Positions 9,481-17,788 of a stretch of DNA of 64,000 nt are shown piece after piece. Under the pieces are notes generated by a model that searched no databases, was not told the DNA's origin, and worked only from the letters and a program-made list of their open reading frames with translations. The position numbers were made by a program, and so were the translations under genes. Location: contig NZ_WXVV01000002.1 in the NCBI RefSeq assembly GCF_013433315.1, positions 124,001-188,000 of the forward strand. Direction: 5' to 3'. Numbering within the stretch: the stretch's first letter is position 1; each line of letters begins with the position of its first letter. Source of the stretch: Pseudomonas crudilactis. GTDB taxonomy: Bacteria; Pseudomonadota; Gammaproteobacteria; Pseudomonadales; Pseudomonadaceae.

Positions 9481-10434
9481 ATGACACGTAATCAAATCCC
9501 CGCTTCGCCAACCAATCGACCTCGCGCCTGGAGCGCAGTGGCGGCTCTGCTGCTCAGCCTGATGCTGGCGCCGACTGCCGCTTTCGCCGACGCCCAGGCA
9601 CCTGCAACGCCAGCCACCACCGAGCAAAGCGCACCAGCCGCTGCTACGGCTGCCCCGGCCGCTACCGATCCGGTGCAAGCGGTTGACGCTGCCGACGTCC
9701 CTGAAGTTCTTGAAGCCGACAACAGCCTGGGCATGGCTCACGACCTGTCGCCGTGGGGCATGTACCAGAACGCCGACATCATCGTGAAAATCGTGATGAT
9801 CGGTCTGGCCATCGCTTCGATCATCACCTGGACAATCTGGATCGCCAAAGGCTTCGAGCTGATGGGCGCCAAGCGTCGCCTGCGTGGCGAGATCGCCGCC
9901 CTGAAGAAAGCCACCACCCTTAAAGAAGCCAGCACCACTGCCGGCAAGGAAGGCACCCTCGCCAACCTGCTGGTGCACGACGCCCTCGAAGAGATGCGCC
10001 TGTCGGTCAACAGCCGCGAGAAGGAAGGCATCAAGGAACGCGTCAGCTTCCGCCTCGAGCGTCTGGTAGCAGCCTGCGGTCGCAACATGAGCAGCGGCAC
10101 CGGCGTCCTCGCCACCATCGGTTCCACCGCGCCGTTCGTCGGCCTGTTCGGTACCGTGTGGGGCATCATGAACTCCTTTATCGGCATCGCCAAAACCCAG
10201 ACCACCAACCTTGCTGTCGTAGCGCCCGGTATTGCTGAAGCACTGCTGGCCACTGCCTTGGGCCTGGTTGCGGCGATTCCTGCGGTAGTGATCTACAACG
10301 TCTTCGCCCGCTCCATCGCCGGTTATAAGGCGCAGGTTTCCGATGCGTCGGCAGAAGTGCTGCTGCTGGTCAGCCGCGACCTCGACCACCAGCCTGAGCG
10401 CAGCTCGCAGCCGCACATGGTCAAAGTGGGGTAA
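9481..10434 (+). CDS. exbB: TonB-system energising proton channel subunit ExbB
   Basis: ExbB and ExbD form an inner-membrane proton channel that drives TonB. The start at 9481 gives 317 residues with an N-terminal signal-like segment (ALLLSLMLAPTAAFA), then an Ala/Pro/Thr-rich periplasmic stretch, then the three ExbB transmembrane helices. Conserved parts seen include KGFELMGAKRRLRGEIAAL after helix 1 and the STAPFVGLFGTVWGIMNSF and GIAEALLATALGLVAAIPA helices. The long periplasmic leader is typical of pseudomonad ExbB. exbD follows after six bases. Confidence 0.93.
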   Translation: MTRNQIPASPTNRPRAWSAVAALLLSLMLAPTAAFADAQAPATPATTEQSAPAAATAAPAATDPVQAVDAADVPEVLEADNSLGMAHDLSPWGMYQNADIIVKIVMIGLAIASIITWTIWIAKGFELMGAKRRLRGEIAALKKATTLKEASTTAGKEGTLANLLVHDALEEMRLSVNSREKEGIKERVSFRLERLVAACGRNMSSGTGVLATIGSTAPFVGLFGTVWGIMNSFIGIAKTQTTNLAVVAPGIAEALLATALGLVAAIPAVVIYNVFARSIAGYKAQVSDASAEVLLLVSRDLDHQPERSSQPHMVKVG

Positions 10435-10440
10435 TCGGCC

Positions 10441-10869
10441 ATGGGCCTGCATTTGAAAGAAGGCGCAGACGACGATCTGGCCGAGAACCACGAAATCAAC
10501 GTCACGCCGTTCATCGACGTGATGCTGGTGCTGTTGATCATCTTCATGGTGGCCGCTCCGTTGGCCACCGTGGACATCAAAGTCGACCTGCCTGCCTCGA
10601 CCGCCAAACCGGCGCCGCGGCCAGAGAAACCGGTGTTCCTCAGCGTCAAGGCTGACCAGCGCCTGTACATCGGCGATGATGAAGTCAAAGCCGAAACCCT
10701 TGGCGCCGTGCTCGACGCCAAGACTCAGGGCAAGAAAGACACCACCATCTTCTTCCAGGCCGACAAAGGCGTGGATTACGGCGACCTCATGAGCGTGATG
10801 GACAAGCTGCGCGGCGCCGGTTACCTGAAGGTCGGTCTGGTCGGACTTGAGACGGCAGCCAAGAAATGA
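10441..10869 (+). CDS. exbD: TonB-system energising subunit ExbD
   Basis: This 142-residue protein has the ExbD/TolR layout: a short cytoplasmic N-terminus, one transmembrane helix (about residues 19-40) and a periplasmic domain. The helix contains the proton-carrying aspartate in NVTPFIDVMLVLLIIFMV. It lies between exbB and tonB; its last four bases (ATGA) overlap the tonB start, so the two are translationally coupled. Confidence 0.95.
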   Translation: MGLHLKEGADDDLAENHEINVTPFIDVMLVLLIIFMVAAPLATVDIKVDLPASTAKPAPRPEKPVFLSVKADQRLYIGDDEVKAETLGAVLDAKTQGKKDTTIFFQADKGVDYGDLMSVMDKLRGAGYLKVGLVGLETAAKK

Positions 10870-11612
10870 TCACGACGCGCCATAAGCTGACGCGTTACAG
10901 CGGTAGCCTGGCCGTGGTGCTGGGCGTTCATGCGCTGGCCATCGCGCTGGCGCTGAACTGGACCGCCCGCCCGCCCATCGAATTGCCGCCGCAGGCAATG
11001 ATGGTCGAGCTGGCCCCGGTTCCGGCCCCGCCACCGCCTGCTCCGCCGAAAGTCGTCACACCGCCGCAGCCACCGGCTCCGGTTGAAGAGTTGCCGATTC
11101 CGAAGCTGGCCGAAGCACCGAAAGCTGAAATCGCGGTGCAGAAGCCCAAGCCGAAGCCAAAGCCTAAACCGCCGAAGCCGGTCGAGAAGAAGCTGCCTGA
11201 TCCACCGAAGGAAAAACCTTCCGAGGAGAAACCGGCCGATACACCACCGACCCCGGCACCGACGGAGAAATCCGCTGCACCGGCGCCCGGCCCGTCGCCG
11301 GCACAGTTGGCCGCCAAGGCCAGTTGGCAGGGCACCCTGCTCGCGCATTTGGCCAAGTACAAGAAGTACCCGCAAAGTGCACAGGCACGGGGCAAGGAAG
11401 GCTTGAACCGCCTGCGTTTTGTGGTGGATGGCGAAGGTAATGTGCTGTCGTTCGAACTGGTGGGCCGCTCTGGCAACGCTGATCTGGACCGGGCCACCCT
11501 AGAAATGATCCGCCGCGCACAACCGTTGCCCAAGCCACCGGCCGACATGTTGACCAACGGCTCGATCGAAATTGTTGCGCCGTTTGTTTACTCCCTCGAA
11601 CGCCGCCGTTAA
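10866..11612 (+). CDS. tonB: TonB energy transducer
   Basis: TonB carries proton-motive energy from ExbBD to outer-membrane receptors for siderophores and other ligands. The 248-residue protein has an N-terminal membrane anchor (about residues 15-35, with the VHALAIALAL stretch), a long Pro/Lys/Glu-rich periplasmic spacer with PKPKPKPKPP repeats (about 45-150), and the C-terminal TonB domain (about 160-248). It overlaps exbD by four bases and is followed by a large palindrome. Confidence 0.93.
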   Translation: MITTRHKLTRYSGSLAVVLGVHALAIALALNWTARPPIELPPQAMMVELAPVPAPPPPAPPKVVTPPQPPAPVEELPIPKLAEAPKAEIAVQKPKPKPKPKPPKPVEKKLPDPPKEKPSEEKPADTPPTPAPTEKSAAPAPGPSPAQLAAKASWQGTLLAHLAKYKKYPQSAQARGKEGLNRLRFVVDGEGNVLSFELVGRSGNADLDRATLEMIRRAQPLPKPPADMLTNGSIEIVAPFVYSLERRR

Positions 11613-11622
11613 GTAGCAAGAT

Positions 11623-11700
11623 CAAAAGATCGCAGCCTTCGGCAGCTCCTACATTGGAATGCATTTCCCTGTAGGAGCTGCCGAAGGCTGCGATCTTTTG
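11623..11700. repeat. Long inverted repeat / REP pair after tonB
   Basis: Two perfect 31-base inverted arms (11623-11653 and 11670-11700) containing GCAGCCTTCGGCAGCTCC surround a 16-base loop. The right arm ends in CTTTTGCTTTTTG, so the element can also stop transcription of exbB-exbD-tonB. The arm sequence is a familiar dispersed palindrome of fluorescent pseudomonads. Confidence 0.85.
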
Positions 11701-11795
11701 CTTTTTGCAGTAGTCGCATTGAGCGCTCAGTCTGATAACGTGCGTCTATCGATTGCAGCCGGTATGCTTGGCCCGCATCTTCATGGACGCTTGCT

Positions 11796-12725
11796 ATGAC
11801 CCTCACAGAATTACGCTACATCGTAACCCTCGCCCAAGAGCAGCATTTCGGCCACGCCGCCGAACGTTGCCACGTCAGCCAGCCGACCCTGTCGGTGGGC
11901 GTGAAAAAGCTTGAAGACGAACTCGGTGTGCTGATTTTCGAGCGCAGCAAAAGCGCCGTGCGCCTGACCCCGGTCGGCGAAGGCATCGTCGCCCAGGCGC
12001 AGAAAGTCCTCGAGCAAGCGCAAGGCATCCGCGAACTGGCCCAGGCCGGCAAGAACCAGCTGACCGCGCCGCTGAAAGTCGGTGCGATCTACACCGTCGG
12101 CCCGTACCTGTTCCCGCACCTGATTCCACAACTGCACCGGGTCGCCCCGCAGATGCCGTTGTACATCGAAGAAAACTTCACCCACGTGCTGCGCGACAAA
12201 CTGCGCAACGGCGAACTCGACGCGATCATCATCGCCCTGCCGTTCAACGAAGCCGACGTGCTGACCCTGCCGCTCTACGACGAGCCCTTCTACGTCTTGA
12301 TGCCGGCCCAGCACCCGTGGACGCAAAAAGAAACCATCGACGCCGGCCTGCTCAACGACAAGAGCCTGCTGCTGCTCGGTGAAGGCCACTGCTTCCGCGA
12401 TCAGGTTCTCGAAGCCTGCCCGACGCTGACCAAGGGCAACGACGGCGCCAAGCACACCACGGTTGAATCCAGCTCGCTGGAAACCATCCGCCACATGGTC
12501 GCGTCCGGTCTGGGCATCTCGATCCTGCCGTTGTCGGCCGTCGACAGCCATCACTACGCCCCCGGCGTGATCGAAGTGCGTCCGCTGTCGCCACCGGTGC
12601 CGTTCCGCACCGTGGCCATTGCCTGGCGCGCGAGCTTTCCACGGCCAAAAGCCATCGAGATCCTCGCCGACTCCATTCGCCTGTGTTCGGTGGCCAAGCC
12701 AGCGGCACCGGTTACGGCCGGTTAA
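11796..12725 (+). CDS. oxyR: Peroxide-sensing LysR-type regulator OxyR
   Basis: OxyR activates catalase and peroxiredoxin genes when peroxide oxidises two cysteines. The 309-residue protein has an N-terminal winged helix-turn-helix (residues 4-62, with HFGHAAERCHVSQPTLS) and a C-terminal sensing domain with C199 and C208 in GEGHCFRDQVLEACP. These positions match the two redox cysteines of E. coli OxyR exactly, which makes the assignment firm. recG follows after nine bases, an arrangement conserved in pseudomonads. Confidence 0.95.
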   Translation: MTLTELRYIVTLAQEQHFGHAAERCHVSQPTLSVGVKKLEDELGVLIFERSKSAVRLTPVGEGIVAQAQKVLEQAQGIRELAQAGKNQLTAPLKVGAIYTVGPYLFPHLIPQLHRVAPQMPLYIEENFTHVLRDKLRNGELDAIIIALPFNEADVLTLPLYDEPFYVLMPAQHPWTQKETIDAGLLNDKSLLLLGEGHCFRDQVLEACPTLTKGNDGAKHTTVESSSLETIRHMVASGLGISILPLSAVDSHHYAPGVIEVRPLSPPVPFRTVAIAWRASFPRPKAIEILADSIRLCSVAKPAAPVTAG

Positions 12726-12734
12726 GCGAGCGTC

Positions 12735-14810
12735 ATGACGGAGCTGTCGCAAGTGACGGTGACGGCACTCAAGGGTGTCGGCGAAGCCATGGCCGAGAAA
12801 CTGGCCAAGGTCGGTCTTGAGAACCTGCAGGACGTGCTGTTCCACCTGCCGCTGCGCTATCAGGATCGCACTCGTGTGGTGCCGATCGGCGCGTTGCGGC
12901 CGGGACAGGACGCCGTGGTCGAAGGCACCGTCAGCGGCGCCGACGTGGTCATGGGCCGCCGGCGCAGCCTCGTCGTGCGCTTGCAGGATGGCACCGGCGG
13001 TCTCAGCCTGCGCTTCTACCATTTCAGCAACGCGCAGAAAGAAGGCCTCAAGCGCGGCACGCGGGTTCGCTGCTACGGCGAAGCCCGGCCCGGCGCGTCA
13101 GGACTGGAAATCTACCACCCGGAATACCGTGCCATTACTGGTGACGAACCGCCGCCAGTGGATGAAACCCTGACCCCGGTCTACCCGCTCACCGAAGGCC
13201 TGACTCAGGCGCGTCTGCGCCAGTTGTGCATGCAAACGTTGACCCTGCTCAAGTCAGACACCCTGCCCGACTGGCTGCCGACCGAACTGGCCCGCGACTA
13301 TCAACTGGCGCCGCTCGCCGATGCGATCCGCTACCTGCACAACCCGCCCGCCGATGCCGATGTCGATGAACTCGCCCTTGGTCATCACTGGGCGCAGCAT
13401 CGTCTGGCTTTCGAAGAACTGCTGACCCATCAGCTGTCGCAACAGCGTCTGCGCGAAAGCATGCGTTCGTTGCGCGCACCAGCCATGCCGAAGGCGAAAA
13501 AGCTGCCACCGAAATACCTGGCCAACCTCGGCTTCAACCCGACCGGTGCGCAACAGCGCGTCGGCAATGAAATCGCCTACGACCTCAGTCAGCACGAACC
13601 GATGCTGCGCCTGATTCAAGGCGACGTGGGCGCGGGCAAAACCGTGGTCGCCGCCCTCGCTGCGCTGCAAGCATTAGAGGCTGGCTATCAAGTCGCGCTG
13701 ATGGCGCCAACCGAGATTCTCGCCGAGCAACACTTCATCACCTTCAAGCGCTGGCTCGAACCGCTGGGCATCGAAGTCGCGTGGCTGGCCGGCAAGCTCA
13801 AGGGCAAGAACCGCGTTACCGCGCTGGAACAGATCGCCAGCGGCGCGCCGATGGTGGTCGGCACCCACGCGCTGTTCCAGGACGAAGTGCAGTTCAAGAA
13901 CCTCGCGCTGGTGATCATCGACGAACAGCATCGTTTCGGTGTGCAGCAGCGTCTGGCGCTGCGGCAGAAAGGCGTCGGCGGACGCATGTGCCCGCACCAG
14001 CTGATCATGACCGCCACGCCGATTCCACGGACATTGGCGATGAGCGCCTACGCCGACCTCGACACCTCGATCCTCGACGAACTGCCGCCCGGTCGAACCC
14101 CGGTCAACACCGTGCTGGTCACCGACACCCGCCGCGTCGAGGTCATCGAACGCGTGCGCGGTGCCTGCGCAGAGGGCCGTCAGGCCTATTGGGTGTGCAC
14201 GCTGATTGAAGAATCCGAAGAGCTGACCTGCCAGGCCGCCGAAACCACCTTCGAAGACCTCACTCTTGCCCTCGGCGAACTGAAAGTCGGGCTGATCCAC
14301 GGGCGTATGAAACCCGCCGAGAAGGCCGCCGTGATGGCCGAATTCAAGGCCGGCAACCTGCAACTGCTGGTCGCCACCACGGTGATCGAAGTCGGCGTCG
14401 ACGTGCCCAACGCCAGCCTGATGATCATCGAAAACCCCGAACGCCTCGGCCTTGCGCAACTGCACCAGTTACGCGGCCGTGTCGGTCGGGGCAGCGCAGC
14501 CAGCCATTGCGTGCTGCTTTACCATCCGCCGCTGTCGCAGATCGGCCGCCAGCGCCTCGGCATCATGCGCGAGACCAACGACGGTTTCGTCATCGCCGAA
14601 AAAGACCTCGAACTGCGCGGCCCCGGGGAAATGCTCGGCACTCGCCAGACCGGCCTGCTGCAATTCAAAGTCGCCGACCTGATGCGCGACGCCGACTTGT
14701 TACCCGCCGTCCGCGACGCCGCGCAAGCCTTGCTGGAACGCTGGCCAACCCACGTCAGCCCATTACTCGATCGCTGGTTGCGTCACGGGCAGCAATACGG
14801 CCAAGTGTGA
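12735..14810 (+). CDS. recG: ATP-dependent DNA helicase RecG
   Basis: RecG reverses stalled replication forks and migrates branched DNA. The 691-residue protein has an N-terminal wedge/OB-fold region (about residues 40-150) and superfamily 2 helicase motifs: Walker A GDVGAGKT, DEQH in VIIDEQHRFG, TATPIPRTLA (motif III), TTVIEVGVDVPNA and the QLRGRVGRG motif VI. The C-terminal region with RGPGEMLGTRQTGL is the RecG-specific end. Length is normal. It is probably cotranscribed with oxyR. Confidence 0.96.
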   Translation: MTELSQVTVTALKGVGEAMAEKLAKVGLENLQDVLFHLPLRYQDRTRVVPIGALRPGQDAVVEGTVSGADVVMGRRRSLVVRLQDGTGGLSLRFYHFSNAQKEGLKRGTRVRCYGEARPGASGLEIYHPEYRAITGDEPPPVDETLTPVYPLTEGLTQARLRQLCMQTLTLLKSDTLPDWLPTELARDYQLAPLADAIRYLHNPPADADVDELALGHHWAQHRLAFEELLTHQLSQQRLRESMRSLRAPAMPKAKKLPPKYLANLGFNPTGAQQRVGNEIAYDLSQHEPMLRLIQGDVGAGKTVVAALAALQALEAGYQVALMAPTEILAEQHFITFKRWLEPLGIEVAWLAGKLKGKNRVTALEQIASGAPMVVGTHALFQDEVQFKNLALVIIDEQHRFGVQQRLALRQKGVGGRMCPHQLIMTATPIPRTLAMSAYADLDTSILDELPPGRTPVNTVLVTDTRRVEVIERVRGACAEGRQAYWVCTLIEESEELTCQAAETTFEDLTLALGELKVGLIHGRMKPAEKAAVMAEFKAGNLQLLVATTVIEVGVDVPNASLMIIENPERLGLAQLHQLRGRVGRGSAASHCVLLYHPPLSQIGRQRLGIMRETNDGFVIAEKDLELRGPGEMLGTRQTGLLQFKVADLMRDADLLPAVRDAAQALLERWPTHVSPLLDRWLRHGQQYGQV

Positions 14811-14889
14811 GCACCGTCGCAGTTTCTGACAGATCGTTCCGACCAAGCTGGTTATACTCCTGCCATTGTTTCAAAAACGGATACAGACC

Positions 14890-16290
14890 ATGACCGAAGC
14901 CGCTCTCGCCCCCGAATCCCCGCACGCGCCGTCTGTCATTCGGCTGCTGCTAGGCAAGCTGGGCATCGCCTACGAAGAAGTGCTCGACCACCACGGCCTC
15001 AATGCATCGCGCAAGGTACAAGCCGTGTTGCTGGACGATGCCGTCGGCGCGCTGATGGTGCTGTTTCCGCAGAGCCAATTGCTCGACCTCAACCGCCTCG
15101 CCGAACTGACTGGCCGTCGCCTGACCGCCGTGTCCACCGAGCGCCTGGAAAAGATGCTCGGCAAACACAGCCTGAGCCTGCTGCCGGGCTTGCCGGCGCT
15201 GACCAGCTCGCCATGTCTTTACGAAGAAAGCCTGCTGCGCGAACCGAAGTTGCTGATCAACTCCGGCGAGCCGGGCCTGCTGCTGGAAATCGCCAGCGAA
15301 GACTTCAAGACCATGCTGACCAAGGCCAGCGCCGCCAACTTCGGCGAAGCCCTGAGCAGCATCCGCCCGAACCTCGACCGCCCGGACGATGACCGCGAGG
15401 AAATCACCCAGGCCGTGCAAGCGTTCACCGCGCGGCGCATTCAGCAGCGTCTGGAAGCGACCATCGAAATTCCGCCGCTGGCCGAAACCGCGCAAAAAAT
15501 CATCAAGCTGCGCGTTGACCCCAACGCCACCATCGACGACATCACCGGCGTGGTTGAAACCGACCCGGCGCTGGCCGCGCAAGTAGTAAGCTGGGCGGCG
15601 TCGCCGTACTACGCCTCGCCGGGCAAAATTCGCTCGGTGGAAGATGCGATCGTCCGCGTACTCGGCTTCGATCTGGTGATCAACCTTGCGCTGGGCCTGG
15701 CCCTCGGCAAGACCCTGAGCCTGCCGAAAGACCACCCGCAACACACCACGCCGTACTGGCAGCAATCGATCTACACCGCCGCCGTCATCGAAGGCCTGAC
15801 CCGCGCCATGCCGCGCGCCCAGCGCCCGGAAGCCGGCCTGACCTATCTGGCCGGTCTGCTGCACAACTTCGGTTACCTGCTGCTGGCCCACGTGTTCCCG
15901 CCGCACTTCTCACTGATCTGCCGCCACCTGGAGGTCAACCCGCACCTGTGCCACAGCTACATCGAGCAACACCTGCTCGGTATCAGCCGCGAACAGATCG
16001 GCTCGTGGCTGATGCGCTACTGGGACATGCCCGACGAACTGGCCACCGCCCTGCGCTTCCAGCACGACCCAAGCTACGACGGTGCCTACGCCGAATACCC
16101 GAACCTCGTCTGCCTGGCCGTGCGCCTGCTGCGCAGTCGCGGCATCGGCTCCGGCCCGGATGAAGATATTCCGGATGCGTTGCTTGAACGTGTGGGCCTG
16201 ACCCGCGACAAAGCCAACGACGTCGTCAGCAAAGTGCTTGAAGCCGAAGTCCTGCTACGCGAACTGGCCTCGCAGTTCAGCCAGGCCTAA
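14890..16290 (+). CDS. YbaK-like deacylase-domain and HDOD-domain signalling protein
   Basis: This 466-residue protein joins two domains. Residues 10-150 look like a YbaK/ProX aminoacyl-tRNA-editing domain (RLLLGKLGIAYEEVLDH start), and residues about 185-400 are an HDOD domain (PPLAETAQKII, then VVETDPALAAQVVSWA and YLAGLLHNFGYLLLAH). HDOD domains are degenerate HD domains used in regulation. Whether the editing domain is catalytic here cannot be judged. The ATG at 14890 was chosen because the eight codons before it have no Shine-Dalgarno. TATACT at 14853-14858 could be its -10 box. Confidence 0.85.
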   Translation: MTEAALAPESPHAPSVIRLLLGKLGIAYEEVLDHHGLNASRKVQAVLLDDAVGALMVLFPQSQLLDLNRLAELTGRRLTAVSTERLEKMLGKHSLSLLPGLPALTSSPCLYEESLLREPKLLINSGEPGLLLEIASEDFKTMLTKASAANFGEALSSIRPNLDRPDDDREEITQAVQAFTARRIQQRLEATIEIPPLAETAQKIIKLRVDPNATIDDITGVVETDPALAAQVVSWAASPYYASPGKIRSVEDAIVRVLGFDLVINLALGLALGKTLSLPKDHPQHTTPYWQQSIYTAAVIEGLTRAMPRAQRPEAGLTYLAGLLHNFGYLLLAHVFPPHFSLICRHLEVNPHLCHSYIEQHLLGISREQIGSWLMRYWDMPDELATALRFQHDPSYDGAYAEYPNLVCLAVRLLRSRGIGSGPDEDIPDALLERVGLTRDKANDVVSKVLEAEVLLRELASQFSQA

Positions 16291-16334
16291 AAGCTTGCTC
16301 GCGAAGAATCCAACTCGGTCTACCAGACCGCCCC

Positions 16335-16387
16335 TGATCGTTCCCACGCTCCGCGTGGGAATGCATCCCGTGACGCTCCGCGTCACC
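16335..16387. repeat. Double-hairpin palindromic repeat, copy 1
   Basis: Two adjacent hairpins share the loop region GCTCCGC: CCCACGCTCCGCGTGGG, then GTGACGCTCCGCGTCAC. The unit begins TGATCGTTCCC and is a repeat type I recognise from fluorescent pseudomonad intergenic regions. It lies between two convergent genes. A second copy lies at 16919. Confidence 0.75.
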
Positions 16388-16393
16388 AAAGGC

Positions 16394-16777
16394 TCAAGCC
16401 TTAGGCTTAGCCTTCCTCGGCACCAAATACTTCATCAACCCCTGAAACCACATCACCAGCGCCGGATTGCCCTTGAGCTGGATCGACTTGTCCTGAATCC
16501 CCTGCATAAACGCCAGCTGCTTGTTCTTCGCCTGCATCGTCGCAAAGCCATAACCGGCATCTTTAAACGCAATCGCAAACGCCGGCTCTGCCACCACGCC
16601 AGACTTGCTGGTGATGCGCTGATCCTTGACCACAAAATGCCGCGCCACTTTCCCGTCCAGCGTCTGCAGCTGAAACACCAGATCCTTGTCACCCAACTGC
16701 TGCTGGAACGCAGGATTTGTCCGGCTGGCCTTACCCATCAACAAACCCATCATCCACAGAAGAAAACGAAATTTCAT
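16394..16777 (-). CDS. Small SCP2-like protein of unknown function
   Basis: This 127-residue protein opens with a hydrophobic helix (MKFRFLLWMMGLLMG) and then an alpha/beta domain. Its pattern, a beta strand LVFQLQTLDG, then VKDQRI, and a C-terminal AFMQGIQDKSIQLKGNPAL followed by a hydrophobic helix, resembles the SCP2 sterol-carrier fold. That is an inference from pattern only. The ATG at 16777 has GAGG eight bases upstream; a GTG two codons earlier is the alternative. The role is unknown. Confidence 0.65.
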   Translation of the reverse strand: MKFRFLLWMMGLLMGKASRTNPAFQQQLGDKDLVFQLQTLDGKVARHFVVKDQRITSKSGVVAEPAFAIAFKDAGYGFATMQAKNKQLAFMQGIQDKSIQLKGNPALVMWFQGLMKYLVPRKAKPKA

Positions 16778-16918
16778 GCGCACAGCCTCAAAAGGAAAAT
16801 GAACGGCCGGGGCAGTGTAAGGGATTCGGACGATAACGCCAGTATCTGACTCTGTTGGAAGAGGATGTAGTCCAATTCCCGCACGATGACCGCCAAGTCA
16901 CGATTCAACGTTTCCCCC

Positions 16919-16973
16919 TGATCGTTCCCTCGCTCCGCGTGGGAATGCATCCCGAGACGCTCCGCGTCTCACC
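16919..16973. repeat. Double-hairpin palindromic repeat, copy 2
   Basis: Same unit as at 16335-16387. The second stem is GAGACGCTCCGCGTCTC here against GTGACGCTCCGCGTCAC in copy 1: the T-to-A change in the left arm is matched by A-to-T in the right arm, so pairing is kept. Confidence 0.75.
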
Positions 16974-17007
16974 ACTCACCTTTCCTACACCTGTTGAAAC
17001 ACATCCC

Positions 17008-17040
17008 TGTAGGAGCCGGCGAAGCCTGCGATCTTTTGAT
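17008..17040. repeat. Single REP-like element
   Basis: TGTAGGAGC, then GGCGAAGCCTGCGATCTTTTG, resembles one arm of the paired element after tonB (11670-11700) with a few changes. GGCGAAGCC is itself a short hairpin. Only one arm is present. Confidence 0.6.
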
Positions 17041-17124
17041 CTTCCGGCCCGCGAATCTATGGGAAATTTCCTGCAAAGTGCGGTGCTGTCCATGAACTAG
17101 GCGAGTTGGCTGGCTATCGATAGG

Positions 17125-17345
17125 CTCTGTGTGTCGCCGCAGATTGGCGATACGGACGTGCAAGTCCGGTTGGAGTACACATTGGTTATGGCAATTCGCC
17201 GAGCGTTTTCCTATGCTCGCGGATCGTTATGGCGGCTGTGTATGGGAGGCCTTCGGGTCTGCCGGGTTACTCCACCGGTCTTGCACACCTATGCACAGCT
17301 GCCACCACTTTCGAAGTGCGAGCGAAACGGTGTCGGCTCCTTAAA
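17125..17345 (+). ncRNA. Structured 5' leader of the DUF6124 gene
   Basis: The 220 bases before the start codon form a dense run of short hairpins: TCGCC/GGCGA (17134-17150), CGGAC/GTCCG (17153-17168), CGAGC/GCTCG (17200-17219), AGGCC-TTCG-GGTCT with a UUCG tetraloop (17247-17260), CCGG/CCGG (17262-17278), and a closing stem GCTGCCACC/GGTGTCGGC (17298-17337) enclosing CACTTTCGAAGTG. A Shine-Dalgarno GGAG follows just outside it. From memory, similar leaders precede other small DUF3077/DUF6124 genes in pseudomonads, but I could not check this. It could be a cis-regulatory RNA or a separate small RNA. Confidence 0.45.
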
Positions 17346-17360
17346 CTGGAGTAAGACCGA

Positions 17361-17732
17361 ATGATCAAACCAACACCCAATCCCCCAGAAAACCCGGATA
17401 TTTCGCCCTACGAATCTCTGGAATCAAAGAAATTCCACGAAGCCGCCGAACGCGCCCTCGACCACCATTTCAAACCAGCCGTCGATCCACATCCCAAACG
17501 TGAGAACGGCCTCTTCAAACTCTCCCCCGGCACCGACGCCGAAGCCCTCATGGCCAACGCCTCCGAAGACCTCCTGTCCATCAGCGTCATCGCCTGCGAC
17601 CTCGCCGACGACCTCCACGGCTCTCGCCGCTCGGTGGCGCTGGCCCTGAGCAGGATGGCGGACGGGGTGAGATTGATGGTGGAAGGGACGCTCGACCAGA
17701 TTGAAGTGCGAAGCGTGGCGGCCAAGCCGTAG
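17361..17732 (+). CDS. DUF6124 family protein
   Basis: This 123-residue cytoplasmic protein matches the pseudomonad DUF6124 pattern: a Pro-rich N-terminus with PNPPENPDISPYESLESKK, a short helix EAAERALDHH, and a helical C-terminal half in which an Asn/Ala/Ser-rich helix is followed by GSRRSVALALSRMADGV. Function is unknown. It follows the structured leader at 17125-17345 and is closed by a terminator shared with the convergent neighbour. Such genes are usually accessory and multicopy in fluorescent pseudomonads. Confidence 0.8.
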   Translation: MIKPTPNPPENPDISPYESLESKKFHEAAERALDHHFKPAVDPHPKRENGLFKLSPGTDAEALMANASEDLLSISVIACDLADDLHGSRRSVALALSRMADGVRLMVEGTLDQIEVRSVAAKP

Positions 17733-17747
17733 CGAGATTTGCGGATG

Positions 17748-17773
17748 AAAAAAGGGGACGTTAAGTCCCCTTT
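17748..17773. terminator. Bidirectional Rho-independent terminator
   Basis: AAAGGGGAC (17751-17759) pairs with GTCCCCTTT (17765-17773) across a five-base loop, with extra A bases on the left. It sits between the convergent DUF6124 gene and the leftward gene ending at 17789 and can serve both. Confidence 0.8.
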
Positions 17774-17788
17774 CTGCAGTCGTCTTCG

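Larger units (their letters stand above)
16778..17110. other. Gene-free stretch with repeats
   Basis: No supported gene. It holds a second double-hairpin repeat (16919-16973) and a single REP-like element (17008-17040), and it leads into the structured leader of the next gene. Confidence 0.6.
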
